Origin: Citrus sinensis
Lineage: Eukaryota > Streptophyta > Magnoliopsida > Sapindales > Rutaceae
Reading direction: 5' to 3'
Length of the DNA stretch: 64,000 nucleotides
NCBI RefSeq assembly: GCF_022201045.2
Contig: NC_068558.1
Coordinates: 38,397,501 to 38,461,500, forward strand
Positions 45,691 through 56,800 of the stretch are shown piece after piece (position 1 is the first letter of the stretch; each line of letters starts with the position of its first letter). The notes under the pieces are model-generated. The model saw only the letters and a program-made list of their open reading frames with translations, was not told the origin of the DNA and made no database searches. The position numbers and the translations under genes are program-made.

Positions 45691-45789
45691 GTTGCATAAA
45701 AGTACACACAATTGCAGCCAAAGATTGGTGCAACCCTTTTTTAATTTAACCGGTTGCCTTTTTAAAAAAAAAATATTAAATATTAAAAT

Positions 45790-47510
45790 AAAATAATATA
45801 TTAACTAAAAAATTGTGAAAAAATATAATTAATAGTAACAAAAATTAATTAATTAATTAAAAACAAAGAAAAATATGATCTTATGAAAATAAAGAGAAAC
45901 AAATAAAATATTTATATAACAAAAAAAATTATTTTTATTTTCATATGATGTCTCATATTTAACATAAAAATTTTCATGTATGTTGTTACTTGTCTCAAGT
46001 TTATTATTCTAAATATCCCTAAAAATTTCTTTTCTTAACCGTTTCATGTTTGACGTTTATGTTGCATGTTTAATAACGTCTTCCACATGTATCACTTGTT
46101 TTGTTACATGTTTACATCAAACTCATGTTTAACTTCAATCGTGCCGTGTTCATATTATTTTTTTATATGTAAACTTCATATTTCATGTTTACGTCACATA
46201 TTGCATGTTTGCCTTCAATTATTACATGTTTTAAATAAAGATAAAAAATGAGGATTTTCCATCCCCTTTCATGTTTAACATTTATGTTGCATGTTTAACA
46301 TCATCTATCACATATATCACATGTTCTATTGCATGTTTACATCGAACTCATGTTTAACTTCAATCGTTGCATTTTTAACTCCAACCCTTGTCTGTCTAAC
46401 TTCATGTCTCATGTTAATTTTTTAAATGTAAATTTCATATTTCATATTTACATCACATGCTGTATCTTTGAAATGTGGTGTTGCATGTCAAAAAAAAATA
46501 GCGTCAAAAGGTTTTTAATTCTTATATGTGGCGTTTATGATTGATACACAACACAAAACAACAATTAAATATGAGTGTGATGTAAACTTGCAACATGGCA
46601 GCATTTCATGTATGTGACAGACAATGTTGTACATGAATCATAAACACTAAACATGAAACGAATAGGATTAAAACCTTTTTATTGCCATTTTTTTATGATA
46701 TACAACACCACATTTCAAAAATACAACATGTGATGTAAATATGAAATATGAAATTTACATGTAAAAGAAAAATATCAGACATGAAAAGATTGAACTTAGA
46801 CACAACGATTGAAATTAAACATGAGTTCGACGTAAACATGCAAAAGAACGTGTGATACATGTAATAGGTGATGCTAAACATGCAACATGAATGTCAAACA
46901 TGAAACGGACTGGAAAATCCTTATTTTTTGGCTCTATTTAAAACATGCAATAATTGAAGTCAAACATGCAACACGAAATGTAAACACGAAACATGAAGTT
47001 CACATATTAAAAAATAACATGAACATGACACGATTGAAGTTAAACATGCAACGATTGAAGTTAAACATGAGGCATGTAACAAAACAAGTAATACATGTGA
47101 AAGACGTTATTAAACATGCAATATAAATGTCAAACATGAAACAAGTAGGAAAATAAATTTTTAGGAATATTTAGAAAAGAAATGTTACAATCTAAAATTT
47201 TAAAGTGCGGGAACGTCCGGGAAAACGCATAAACCGTGCGGTTTAAGCGCTTTAAGTTTTAAACCGCGGGGTTTTAAAGTTGTCCTGGACGTTTCCTGCA
47301 CTTTATGATCCCGGACCAGAAAATTACTATATTTTAAATAATAAACTTGACACAAGTAACAATATACATGAAAATTTTTATGTTAAATGTGAGACATCAT
47401 ATATAAAATGAAAAGAATTTCTTTTGTAATATTAACTTTTATTTATTTCCTTTCATTTTCATAAGATTATATTTTCTTTCATTTTAATTTATTTATCTTT
47501 TTTTTTAATA
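45790..47510. mobile_element. Giant foldback palindrome (~1.6 kb) built of CATGTTTAAC-type subrepeats
   Basis: The left arm (about 45860-46590) and right arm (about 46610-47480) are reverse complements over most of their length. Markers include CATATGATGTCTCATATTTAACATAAAAATTTTCATGT against its mirror near 47350-47400, and CAACACCACATTTCAAA against TTTGAAATGTGGTGTTG. The arms consist largely of short units CATGTTTAACTTCAATC, GCATGTTTAACGT and variants. No coding ORF is present. Structurally it resembles Foldback-type elements, whose long arms are made of subrepeats. The ends are uncertain and no target duplication was found. Confidence 0.75.
47173..47338. mobile_element. Small insertion with inverted repeats in the right foldback arm
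   Basis: About 165 bp present in the right arm have no counterpart in the left arm. The core begins AAAGTGCGGGAACGTCCGGG and ends CCTGGACGTTTCCTGCACTTT, a near-perfect 20-bp inverted repeat. It encloses GC-rich inner palindromes (AAACCGTGCGGTTTAAGC, then TTAAACCGCGGGG). It looks like a MITE that inserted after the foldback formed. Confidence 0.7.
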
Positions 47511-48830
47511 TTCGAAGGGTGTCTACTTCACTCACATTTTGTAAGGAAGAGATTGTCTCCACTCAATTAACTGATAATTGAGGAAGTATTAAAACTAACC
47601 TCCATAAAGCTCCTATAAAGGCTCGAACCCCTACTCTCACCATTGTAAATACAAGAATTCTCCTATTGGATCAAAGGCCCGTTAGTTTTGAAACCTAACA
47701 ATTGACTTAGCTAACAAAAATAAGTCTCAAATCACCCAAAAAAAATATATATATAGAAAAACCAATGGAATAAGGCTCCAAAGAATAATATAAAAATATA
47801 TGCATTTGCATTATGAATAAAAAACGATTTGCCATGAAAATTCACGAAGATGCGTAATACTAGCATAACCTCAAAGTGGATAGCTGCAAATATTGAACAC
47901 AATTTAGCTTAAACTTATTTTACTTCTTCCGATTCTTTAAAAGAATCTATATACAGAATTTCAAATCTAATGTGAAAAAAAAAATTGGTCCACTCTAATT
48001 TGAACATTTACAGACATATTATTTTACAATCTCTTTAACTCAAGTGTATGTAAATTTTCCACAGCCACAATAAAGGTTAAAATCTTTTATAATCAAGGTA
48101 GTAACATCCAAAATTGCGTTACAGTTTAAACGAACACATACCTAATCTCAGGAAGCCATGAACTTCATCTTCCATGCTTCGAACCATGTAATTAAGGAAA
48201 TTGTACGATAGTGGAAGTTTGCTTCTGAAAATTTAAAAGAGGAATAATGCAATGTAATTTTAGAGAGTGTCCCCAGTAAATCCAAACATAGAACAATAGA
48301 GCTCAAAACAAGCAAATGACACCTTGAGAGAGAGAAAAAAAAATAAAAAGTACTATTACCCTTGAGATAATAACGCTCCAAAATAAAAACAAAAGCTCAG
48401 GAGAATTTGTTGACAAAAACAACAAAAGATAAAAATAAAACCCTCCAGTTGTTTTGAGGAGTTTCGCTCGCAGCTTGGCTTTCACGGCAATGGTTCCGGT
48501 GATGACTATGGCAATCGTGGCTCAACAACTGATAGTGAAGACGAGAGTGCAGGAGGAGCAATAGTTGCCAATCGGAAAAGCAGCAGCTCTGCCGCTCTCT
48601 CTCTCTCGTGCACAAACAAGATACCGGAGTTGATGGACTGGATTGGCTGTTTGATGTGAGTGAGATGGTGGCTTTAATTTTATGAGATTAGTAAAGAAAT
48701 AGAACAGAGAAATTAGGGATTTGCGAGAGATGCCCAGGAAATTGGTGACGAGCAAAGAAATTGAGTAGGAGAAAATTATAAAGGGATTTGAAGAAAATAA
48801 AAAATTGCTGGCAGCCGGCATTTACAATTT
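47511..48830. other. Intergenic, no supported gene
   Basis: Minus-strand frames at about 48150-48820 lie in a pyrimidine-rich stretch that looks like a gene 5' UTR (CTCTCTCT tracts, GATTGGCAAC), but none resembles a known protein and none is long. I make no gene call. Confidence 0.4.
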
Positions 48831-50179
48831 GCCCTTTTATTTCTATTTTTATTTACTATTAAATCTCAACCGTTAGATTCATTTTAGTTAAATCCATTTC
48901 TCACGTGTTTTTTTTCTTTTGGGTAAAGAAATACAATCACATTTCACACATCAAGTTTTCACATTGTTAATTTGGCACAAAGCTGGAGTAATTTTAAATA
49001 TAAAAGGGTAATATAACCAACTAATGTACATATAATGTGTGTAATTAAATTTAATATAATCACTTCTTATATGATAATTTTTTAAAATAAATACATAAAT
49101 ATCATGCATTGTTTATTTGTTGTATAACTGACATTATATTCCTTTGTACTATAAAATTTCTCACAAAGCTGACATAGAAAGTGGAAATCATTTAATTTTT
49201 ATACTGGATCTAAGATTCACAATTGTTGACTTTGATGCTTTTAACGTAAGACTAAACAAAGGTTGGGATCTTTTATTTTTAATTTTTTTTAATACTAGAT
49301 CTGAGATACACATTTGTTGACACCGGGGGTTTTAATTAAAGGAAAAAACTGGGTTGGTTTGATTTGATATTTGAAAACTATTGAGTGAGACTATTATTTT
49401 CAAACCCCTTTCCTGTGGAATCTTATTTTAATTCCCAAAATATCTTTTTTTTCCATTTTTTCAGTTTCTTTTCTGATTCAAAAAGAAAAAAATAAATTCA
49501 GTTTCTTTCAAACAACTTCAACTGCAGATTTTTTAAAACAATTTTTTGAATGATTAAAGCATATATATGTAATTGAAAAAAATCATACATATGTATGAAT
49601 TAAGTAGAATTAAAAATGGACAAAAATAATTATTATGTAATTTTTTTAAATTAAAAAAAATTAGAATGTAGAAGTGTTTGTGAACAAACAGAAAATTTAA
49701 GAGGCTTTGGTGTAGTTGTATGGATGTAAAAATTTAGATAGAGAAATATAAGGGTATACTTAGATTTATTTTGTCCTTCAATAGAATTGCATTAGGAGAG
49801 GGATTTTATAAGGAGTATGGAGGGGTGCCAATAGTTAAACTCAAAACTATGTTCTCAAAAATGTTGGAAAATTTTGCATTACATTATGGAATTTGACACT
49901 TTAATATTTGAAAACTGTATTTCAAATTGTAAAAACTGTAAAATCATGTTTGATATGTGAATATATAAATAAATAAATAAAGGTATGTGTTTGGTTGAAC
50001 CTTCTTTCAGAATTATTTTTTTTAGTGTTGATCACTTGAAATCAAAGTATCACTAGAAATCATTAATAAAGGCTAGTGTCCCCAGAAATTCTTGGATTTT
50101 TTGCAATATGAGATTGAATGCCATAACTCTTATTTGTATTTTACTTTTTATTGGTGCTGTTGGGTCGAAGTAGTAATCC

Positions 50180-50217
<38 letters not shown>

Positions 50218-51459
50218 ATAACTGAACTGATTTACTTTTTAAAGTATATCTAAAATTCATGATTGTTGAACCTAGCGCTTCTAATTTAAGAAAAAAATTA
50301 AATGGTGGGATTATTTAATTTTTATACTAGATAAAAGATGCACATTTGTTGACACGGAAGCTTCTAATTGGAGGGGGGAAAAACAAAGTGGGTTGGTTTG
50401 ATTTGAGATTTGAAACTATTTTTCTCAAATTAGAATATGATTAAAAAATGACTAATGATATAGTTAAAAATTCTTATACAAATTTATTTTGTACAAACTG
50501 ATGTGGCATTATAAAATTGGTTGAATTAAATATCTCTTGACCCACATAATTTATTTATATTATTTTATATTTTCATTCAACCAATGAATTAATACCACAT
50601 CAGATTATATAAGATAAGTTTGTACAAGTTACGTTATGTAATTTAATATCTTTTATATTTGAAAACTGTACTCAAATTATAAAAACTGTTAAATCATGTT
50701 TGATATCTAAATATATAAAAACAAACAAATAAATAAAGATATGTGTTTGATTGAACCTGTTTTCAGAATAATTTACCACAAATTAAGTATCATTATAATT
50801 TTTTAATAAAGAAAACAATGACAATAATTTTTTTTTTCAAGTCGTACTAGCAATCCCATAAAAAAAAAAAAGTGGAACTAGTGATGAATATAAATAACAT
50901 AAAAACGTAAGAATGGGTCGCATAACAATAACAAAATAATTGGACTCATTTATTTTTTTATCTTAGATCTAAGATTCATAGTTGTTGACCTAGCGGCTTC
51001 TAATTAAACCAACAAAAAAAAACATTTATAGGGATTTATACTGTAATTTAGATTTAATATTAGTTTGAGCTCCGTTTCGAGCTTTATATAATATTTTAAT
51101 TAGTGGACAGTGGTTATTCAACAAGCAATAATATGTAATTAAATTTTAACTGTATATTATAAATCCATATTTGACAAAAGAACATTAAAAAACTTCGCAT
51201 AACTTAGCTTGACATTGCACCCAAATTTCTTTATACTATATTGATATATAAGAGTTTCTAATGTGCCATCAATTTCTATCTATTTGGTATTTTTTTTTCT
51301 TAATTATGTTGGGGATCCCAATAGTTGGATCCAATTTCTATTTTAACTGCTGTGACATTTATTTATTAGACCGTCTAACAGTAATTTTACAAGTTATCTA
51401 ATAAATAAGTGACACATGTAATTATGACACAAATTAAAATTCAAATAATAGATCCTATG
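48831..51459. other. AT-rich remnant of duplicated BAHD upstream units; (TA)n microsatellite
   Basis: Module copies lie at about 49203, 49290, 50232, 50322 and 50963, in pairs of the same type as those before copies B and C but with no acyltransferase. A (TA)n run lies at about 50181-50214. A poly-A/T rich background with no ORF fills the rest. Confidence 0.5.
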
Positions 51460-51775
51460 GGTGGTGGGTTTTGTGTTAAAAGAAGTTATTGCCTATTATT
51501 ATTATTATTATTGGTTTGAATGCAAATAATGACAATAGCTGTTTATGTTAAATTACTTAAATAATCTTCATATAAAATAGGTTGGATTGAAATTCGTTGC
51601 AATTTTCTAACATCAAAAAATGATTGCGGCCATTGAAAGGCATACCATGGTTTACATTCAATAAATAATAAAAATAAGACTCATAAGTATGCACAAGCAT
51701 AACGTTATTAATTTGTATAAAACTATTTGCCACTGTATCACATTACACTTCTATTTAAACTGAGCAATAGTATTG
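51460..51775 (+). pseudogene. BAHD promoter-only remnant
   Basis: The block from GGTGGTGGGTTTTGTG (about 51460) through AACATCAAAAAATG (about 51609) to TCACATTACACTTCTATTTAAACTGAGC (about 51739) matches the upstream and promoter regions of copies B and C. Homology ends at about 51770, before the ATG, so the coding part was lost or never copied. It marks a fifth unit of the cluster. Confidence 0.75.
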
Positions 51776-51909
51776 GCTTTTTTAGCTGTTGGTTTTTAAA
51801 GTTTCAAAAACATTTTTTTTAAAAATAATGCCGAGCACCCTCTGTTGACACATGTGGCTGCTAATGTGTCTTGCAAATATGTTTCCAGCTTATGGTCCAA
51901 CATTTTATT

Positions 51910-52126
51910 TTTGTTTTTTGGTTTTGACCACGAGGTATCTTGGGGAGGGTCCTAACTGTGGGAGGCACCTTTAAATCTGAACCACAATCCAGACTAGAAG
52001 TCCCCGCTTTAACCGAGAGGCACATGTTCTCCCAACAAATGCGACTTCCCTGCGACTCGAACTGGAGAGCAAATACAGTCAAGCCACTTAAGGGAATTCC
52101 ATTGTCGGGAGCCAACACTTTGTTGG
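51910..52126 (-). mobile_element. tRNA-derived SINE with 19-bp target duplication
   Basis: On the minus strand, a body of about 217 bp has pol III boxes: an A-box-like TGGCTTGACTG and a B-box GTTCGAGTC about 24 bases apart. It ends in an A-rich tail (ACCAAAAAACAAAAATAAAA). The flanks TATGGTCCAACATTTTATT (51891-51909) and TACGGTCCAACATTTTATT (52127-52145) differ at one base and are the target duplication expected of LINE-mobilised insertion. The frames within are not coding. Confidence 0.82.
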
Positions 52127-52439
52127 TACGGTCCAACATTTTATTAAGAAAAAGTTTGCCGCATTTTGCAGCTGTCAGTGCTTTGAAAATTTCCCACCTC
52201 TTCAGCTTAATGGAAAGATGAGATAAATACAATTGTGAGAGTGGTGTTTGGTCCCTGGGTGCTATAATCAACCTTATGCTACCCCATCGCTAGTGATTAG
52301 AAAGGACTTTGAAGCATCAAATACCTGCAGAATATGTCAATGGCTGTAGGTTCTATTCTAAACTTCTGCTCTTGATTTTTATGGGCATGTGTGTGTTATA
52401 CTTGCATGCTTCATTCACAATTTCGTCATTCGATAGCAA

Positions 52440-53520
52440 AGCCAACAGAGGAAATGTTAAACTGGTAAATAGGAGCAAAACAATGCGAAGCAGGGGAAAT
52501 GAAAGAAACAAGGAAGCAGGCCGCTCTAAGATCCCTCTCAGCAACCACAACAGCATCCAGAGGCTTATCTTTCGCCCACTTCAACTTGACAGTAGTCACC
52601 AGATCAAATTTCTACTGGTAACTAAACCCTTTTCGGCATTCACATAAAAATGGAGAGCATACAGCCCTACCCGAAAACAACGAGTGAACCATCTCATTCT
52701 TCACAGTACCAACAATTAAATGTGCTACAGATCCACCATTAAGTGTTTACAGTTAAAGATTACTTGCCTTTTTAATGCACAATAAGCAATCTGCAAATTT
52801 GCGAAGTAGCAGAATAACTAAACAATCCATTGCCCGTAATTATCCTCCCAAAAAAATAATAATAATAATTTCACAGATTATAGGACCAAAAGTGTTCATA
52901 TACTAACAAATTCAACCATTTTAACTCATTTCTAATCATATTTTAAATTTTGATTATAGACACACTCTCTCCGAGTCTCAATCAAATTGCCCACAACTAA
53001 AATACTCAACAATTAACGTTAATTACTAATAAAATTATACAAATTGACCTCTAATAAATATTAAGCTCAAAAGCTAATTAACTAAAAAAATTACAAACAA
53101 AAATACCAAACTGCTAGAGTGCTGGTGGTGCTCTCAGGATCACTCGGCTTCCGTTCGAGACTTGGGGCAAAACTAAACGTTGAACTTGTGATAACAATTC
53201 AATTAATTTTGTCCCCTCAATTAATTAGAAGAAAAATACCAAGTGGAGAGAAAGTTGAGAGAACACTGAGAGAAATTATGAAGAAAATGATAGAGAGAGA
53301 GGACTAATTTCTTTTAGTGTTCTCTCAGTTTTCTCTATATTTAGCACTATTCTGATTAGAATGCTTTCGGCCTCTCCAAACTAGGCCTTCTGAAAGGCTT
53401 AGGACATCGCCATGTGTGTATATTCAAATATATGATTTAATTTTTTTTAAAAAAAATTAAAGTAATTGATAATAAAAATTTTTGTTATATGACAAAAATG
53501 TTAAGCATAAAATTAATTGT
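52440..53520 (-). pseudogene. Duplicated 5' fragment of the PORR gene with its promoter
   Basis: The sequence from about 52460 to 53520 is collinear with 44747-45660. The coding part (52460-52702) corresponds to about the first 80 codons of the PORR gene but carries small indels (for example near GACAGTAGTCACCAG) and ends abruptly. The upstream part retains the promoter flank, including GAGTGCTGGTGGTGCTCTCA. It is a truncated segmental copy in the same orientation, about 7.7 kb away. It cannot encode the PORR domain. Confidence 0.88.
53230..53356. mobile_element. ~125-bp insertion in the duplicated PORR promoter
   Basis: Compared with 45500-45515, where TTAATTAGAATGC is uninterrupted, this copy has about 125 extra bases between AATTAGAA and TTAGAATGC, leaving TTAGAA on both sides. 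It contains GAGAGAACACT and AGTGTTCTCTC, a perfect 11-bp inverted repeat. Confidence 0.65.
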
Positions 53521-53871
53521 ACATAAAACGAAATTTCATTTGTCAGAAAAAAATAATATTTTTATTGGTCGGGGTGCAACACTGTTGTTTGGGAAGAAAA
53601 ATTGATGTGCAACATGTATATCTGATGCATCTGTCCAATAATAATCTGCCATTTGGCAAGTTTGTAGCAGACCCACTAATTTTTTATTTTAAAATAAAAT
53701 CATGGTTATTTTTTTTTCCCTGCTGATTTTCTTCCAAAATATTTTCTAAATTCTAAAATGAAATTAACTAGTAGTTGCATCTTAGCCAACTTAAAGATTG
53801 GGCTTCAAGCCGTTGTGAGTGCTGCTGATTAATCCGCATTACACAATTCAAGAGAGTAATTTTTTAAAGAA
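53521..53871 (+). promoter_or_regulatory. 5' flank of the lyase-family gene
   Basis: No ORF is supported; this is the probable promoter and 5' UTR of the gene that starts at 53872. Confidence 0.45.
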
Positions 53872-56800
53872 ATGAATCCATCGGCCGCAAGAGTTAGCAG
53901 AGACTCGAGCAGTGTCTGTGTTTGTCTTTTTCACTCAAACTCAAGGCCATCATCGTTTCTGGGCATTAACAACAATACAATTTCATTTAACAAAACAAAC
54001 ACAAACACCCTTTTGCTGAATACTGCTACTAATTCTAGAACAATAAATCGAACCCGGGTCTATCGAAAAAACAGCACTGGAGTTGAAGCTTGCTTATCTC
54101 CGGCTAAATCACTCAGACAGATTCTTGAATTGCCAGGAGTTCATCAAGGCCCTGCTTGTTTCGATGCTCTCAGTGCCAAGCTTGTTGAAAAATCTGGTTT
54201 TAGTTTCTGTTTTACCAGTGGTATGCATATGCGCCTGCTTTTTATTCCTATTACTTCATTTCCTCACATGGGTTTGTTTCTTTTTCTCGAATTAAATTTT
54301 AGTTTCATGCATTTTATTATTGGCAATTTGTTCTTATTGTGTTTTAACTTGTTGCATACACTCCTATGGTAGTTTTTAGATTTTGTAAGTATGTTTCCCT
54401 CTCAATGGAGTAGTCTAGTTTGCAAGTGAGTAATGCCTTTACATGCTTCCATCATTAGGATTTTCAATATCGGCTGCTCGACTGGCGCTGCCAGACACTG
54501 GATTTATTTCATATGGAGAGATGGTGGATCAGGGGCAGCTGATCACCCAAGCCGTGTCAATCCCTGTTATTGGGGATGGCGATAATGGATATGGGAATGC
54601 GATGAATGTCAAGAGAACTGTAAAGGGATATATTAAAGCGGGCTTTGCAGGGATCATTCTTGAAGATCAGGTCCATACTTCTTAAATAGTTCTAGATTTT
54701 CAAATGCTTATTCTGTAATAGTGTTGTTATTTCATTAACCGTGCAGAACGTCTTAAACTAACAAACTTGTGCAATGACCATTCCACCTTTAATTTTACAC
54801 AATTTTGATCCTTGCTCCTTATGAAACTTTCATTCCAAGGTATCTCCGAAAGCTTGCGGTCATACACAGGGCCGGAAAGTTGTGTCTAGAGAGGAAGCAG
54901 TGATGCGGATAAAAGCAGCTGTTGATGCTCGGAAAGAAAGTGGCTCTGACATTGTTATTGTGGCTCGAACTGATTCGCGCCAAGCTCTGTCTCTGGAGGA
55001 ATCACTCCGGAGGTCAAGGGCTTTTACTGATGCCGGAGCTGATGTTCTTTTTATTGATGCACTTGCCTCAAAGGAAGATATGAAGGCTTTCTGTGAAATC
55101 TCTCCTCTAGTTCCAAAAATGGTATGCTGTGTTTCCCATGATATAACATTAAGTAATTGCAACCTAGTACTAAGTGAATGATATATACTTATATCTCATG
55201 CTTAATTATTACACTTTAGAAGAATTGGCTATGTTGGTGATGTAACAAAATCTAAAGTGCTTCAGCTAGTTTTTATAGCAAGAACAATCCCAGATGGCAT
55301 AAAGAGTAGCTCTACCGTTACTAGATATTTTCCTTGAGCATGTTGGGAAAATGCAGTGCTGAGTGCTCATTTTCAAGCTTAATATATTTGCCTGTAGCTC
55401 ATAATAAGTTTTAGTTTTTACATTTTTCATTCCAGAAATGTATTTGGTTATAAGTACACTATTTTGAGTATTTTCCAGCTGGAGGTTATTAATACAAAAT
55501 TATTTTTCCAATGCAGTATAATTTGTGATAGACAGTTTGGTTAGAGTAACTGCTGCATGTTTGGAATCCATTACCCAGTCAGCGAGGATTGAGTACATTT
55601 GATAGTGATTGCGTCAGTGAAGTGCAGTTGATGTTTTTACTTTCAAACGTAGTTGTGAAGTTGCATTCTGCATTACACCTTGAGTTTCCTTTGAATTAGG
55701 CAGTCTGAGGCATTTTTGGCATCATCTTGGACTTATTCTTATTATTTTTTCTTTTCTCTTTTTTAATGAATTATGACTTTTCTCTAAGGACCCATCACTT
55801 TCTGTCCATTGATGTCTTCATTCATAAGAATGGTTATAGGATATGTACCTTCATTTGCCGAAAATATGGGTAACATTCTGGGGTTACTATACCAATTTTA
55901 TGGAGCTTTCACTTAATTGCAAGCTTAAAAGTTTTACTTTCTATGATTCTCCCACTGTGCAAAAAAACTTGTCATCTATGTTTTATTCTGTAAATGCACA
56001 AATACACAGATATCTAGCTGTATATGTAGCCTGTATCCACTTCATGACATAACTGTTGTATCTGTATCTATAGGTTATAGGTATATATTCAAAAAGCCCT
56101 TGAGACAAATGGTTTGCTACTTGTACTGAGGGAGTAAAAGCTTCAGTCATAAAGTGATATATTATACTGTATATGCATCTGCTGGAATGATTTATTTCAT
56201 TTAGTTTTGTCTCATTTGCAAAGACTCTTGATGAGAACTTTCTTATTTCATGGACAATAAAGCATAGACTCTAATTGCAAACAATTCCAGTAAAAGATAA
56301 GCACTGACATTATCTTATCTGTTCCCACCTTGTGCACTCTTCTTCTTCTTCTTCGCCATTTTTCTTTGTTTGGTACTGCAAAACACTACAACCTTGGTAG
56401 TCGGGACACTCGTGAGATAGTCCTTCTCCTACTATTTACACCTGCAATCTCTTCAATTGGGTCAATGGTTTTCAGTTTCATTGGATTAACTTGAACTGTC
56501 CTACTTGTATTATTGGGACATGCATTGGAAATTCTTGATGAAGTAAAATTTCTCAGTATATTGTCAATTTCTTTTGTCTGATGGAGCTCTTTTTTTCTTT
56601 CATAGGCCAATATGCTTGAAGGTGGAGGAAAAACACCAATACTTAATCCACTTGAGCTTGAAGAGCTCGGATTTAAACTTGTGGCATACCCCCTTTCCCT
56701 GATAGGAGTTTCCGTTCGAGCAATGCAGGTCAGATTTCTTCACTGTTTTTCTACCGTGCATAAAGTTCTAATGCAAAAGGTGAAAAGCTGCACAGTGGTG

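Noticed and set aside
47590..47710. Possible SINE with B-box-like GGTTCGAGCC on the minus strand
   Set aside because: The A-box candidate is too far away (about 75 bases), and no A tail or target duplication was found.
48150..48825. Minus-strand ORFs of 60-99 residues
   Set aside because: They overlap in different frames in a pyrimidine-rich tract that looks like a UTR. None shows a recognisable domain.
51861..52271. 136-residue minus-strand ORF
   Set aside because: It runs through the SINE and its target duplications and is not a gene.
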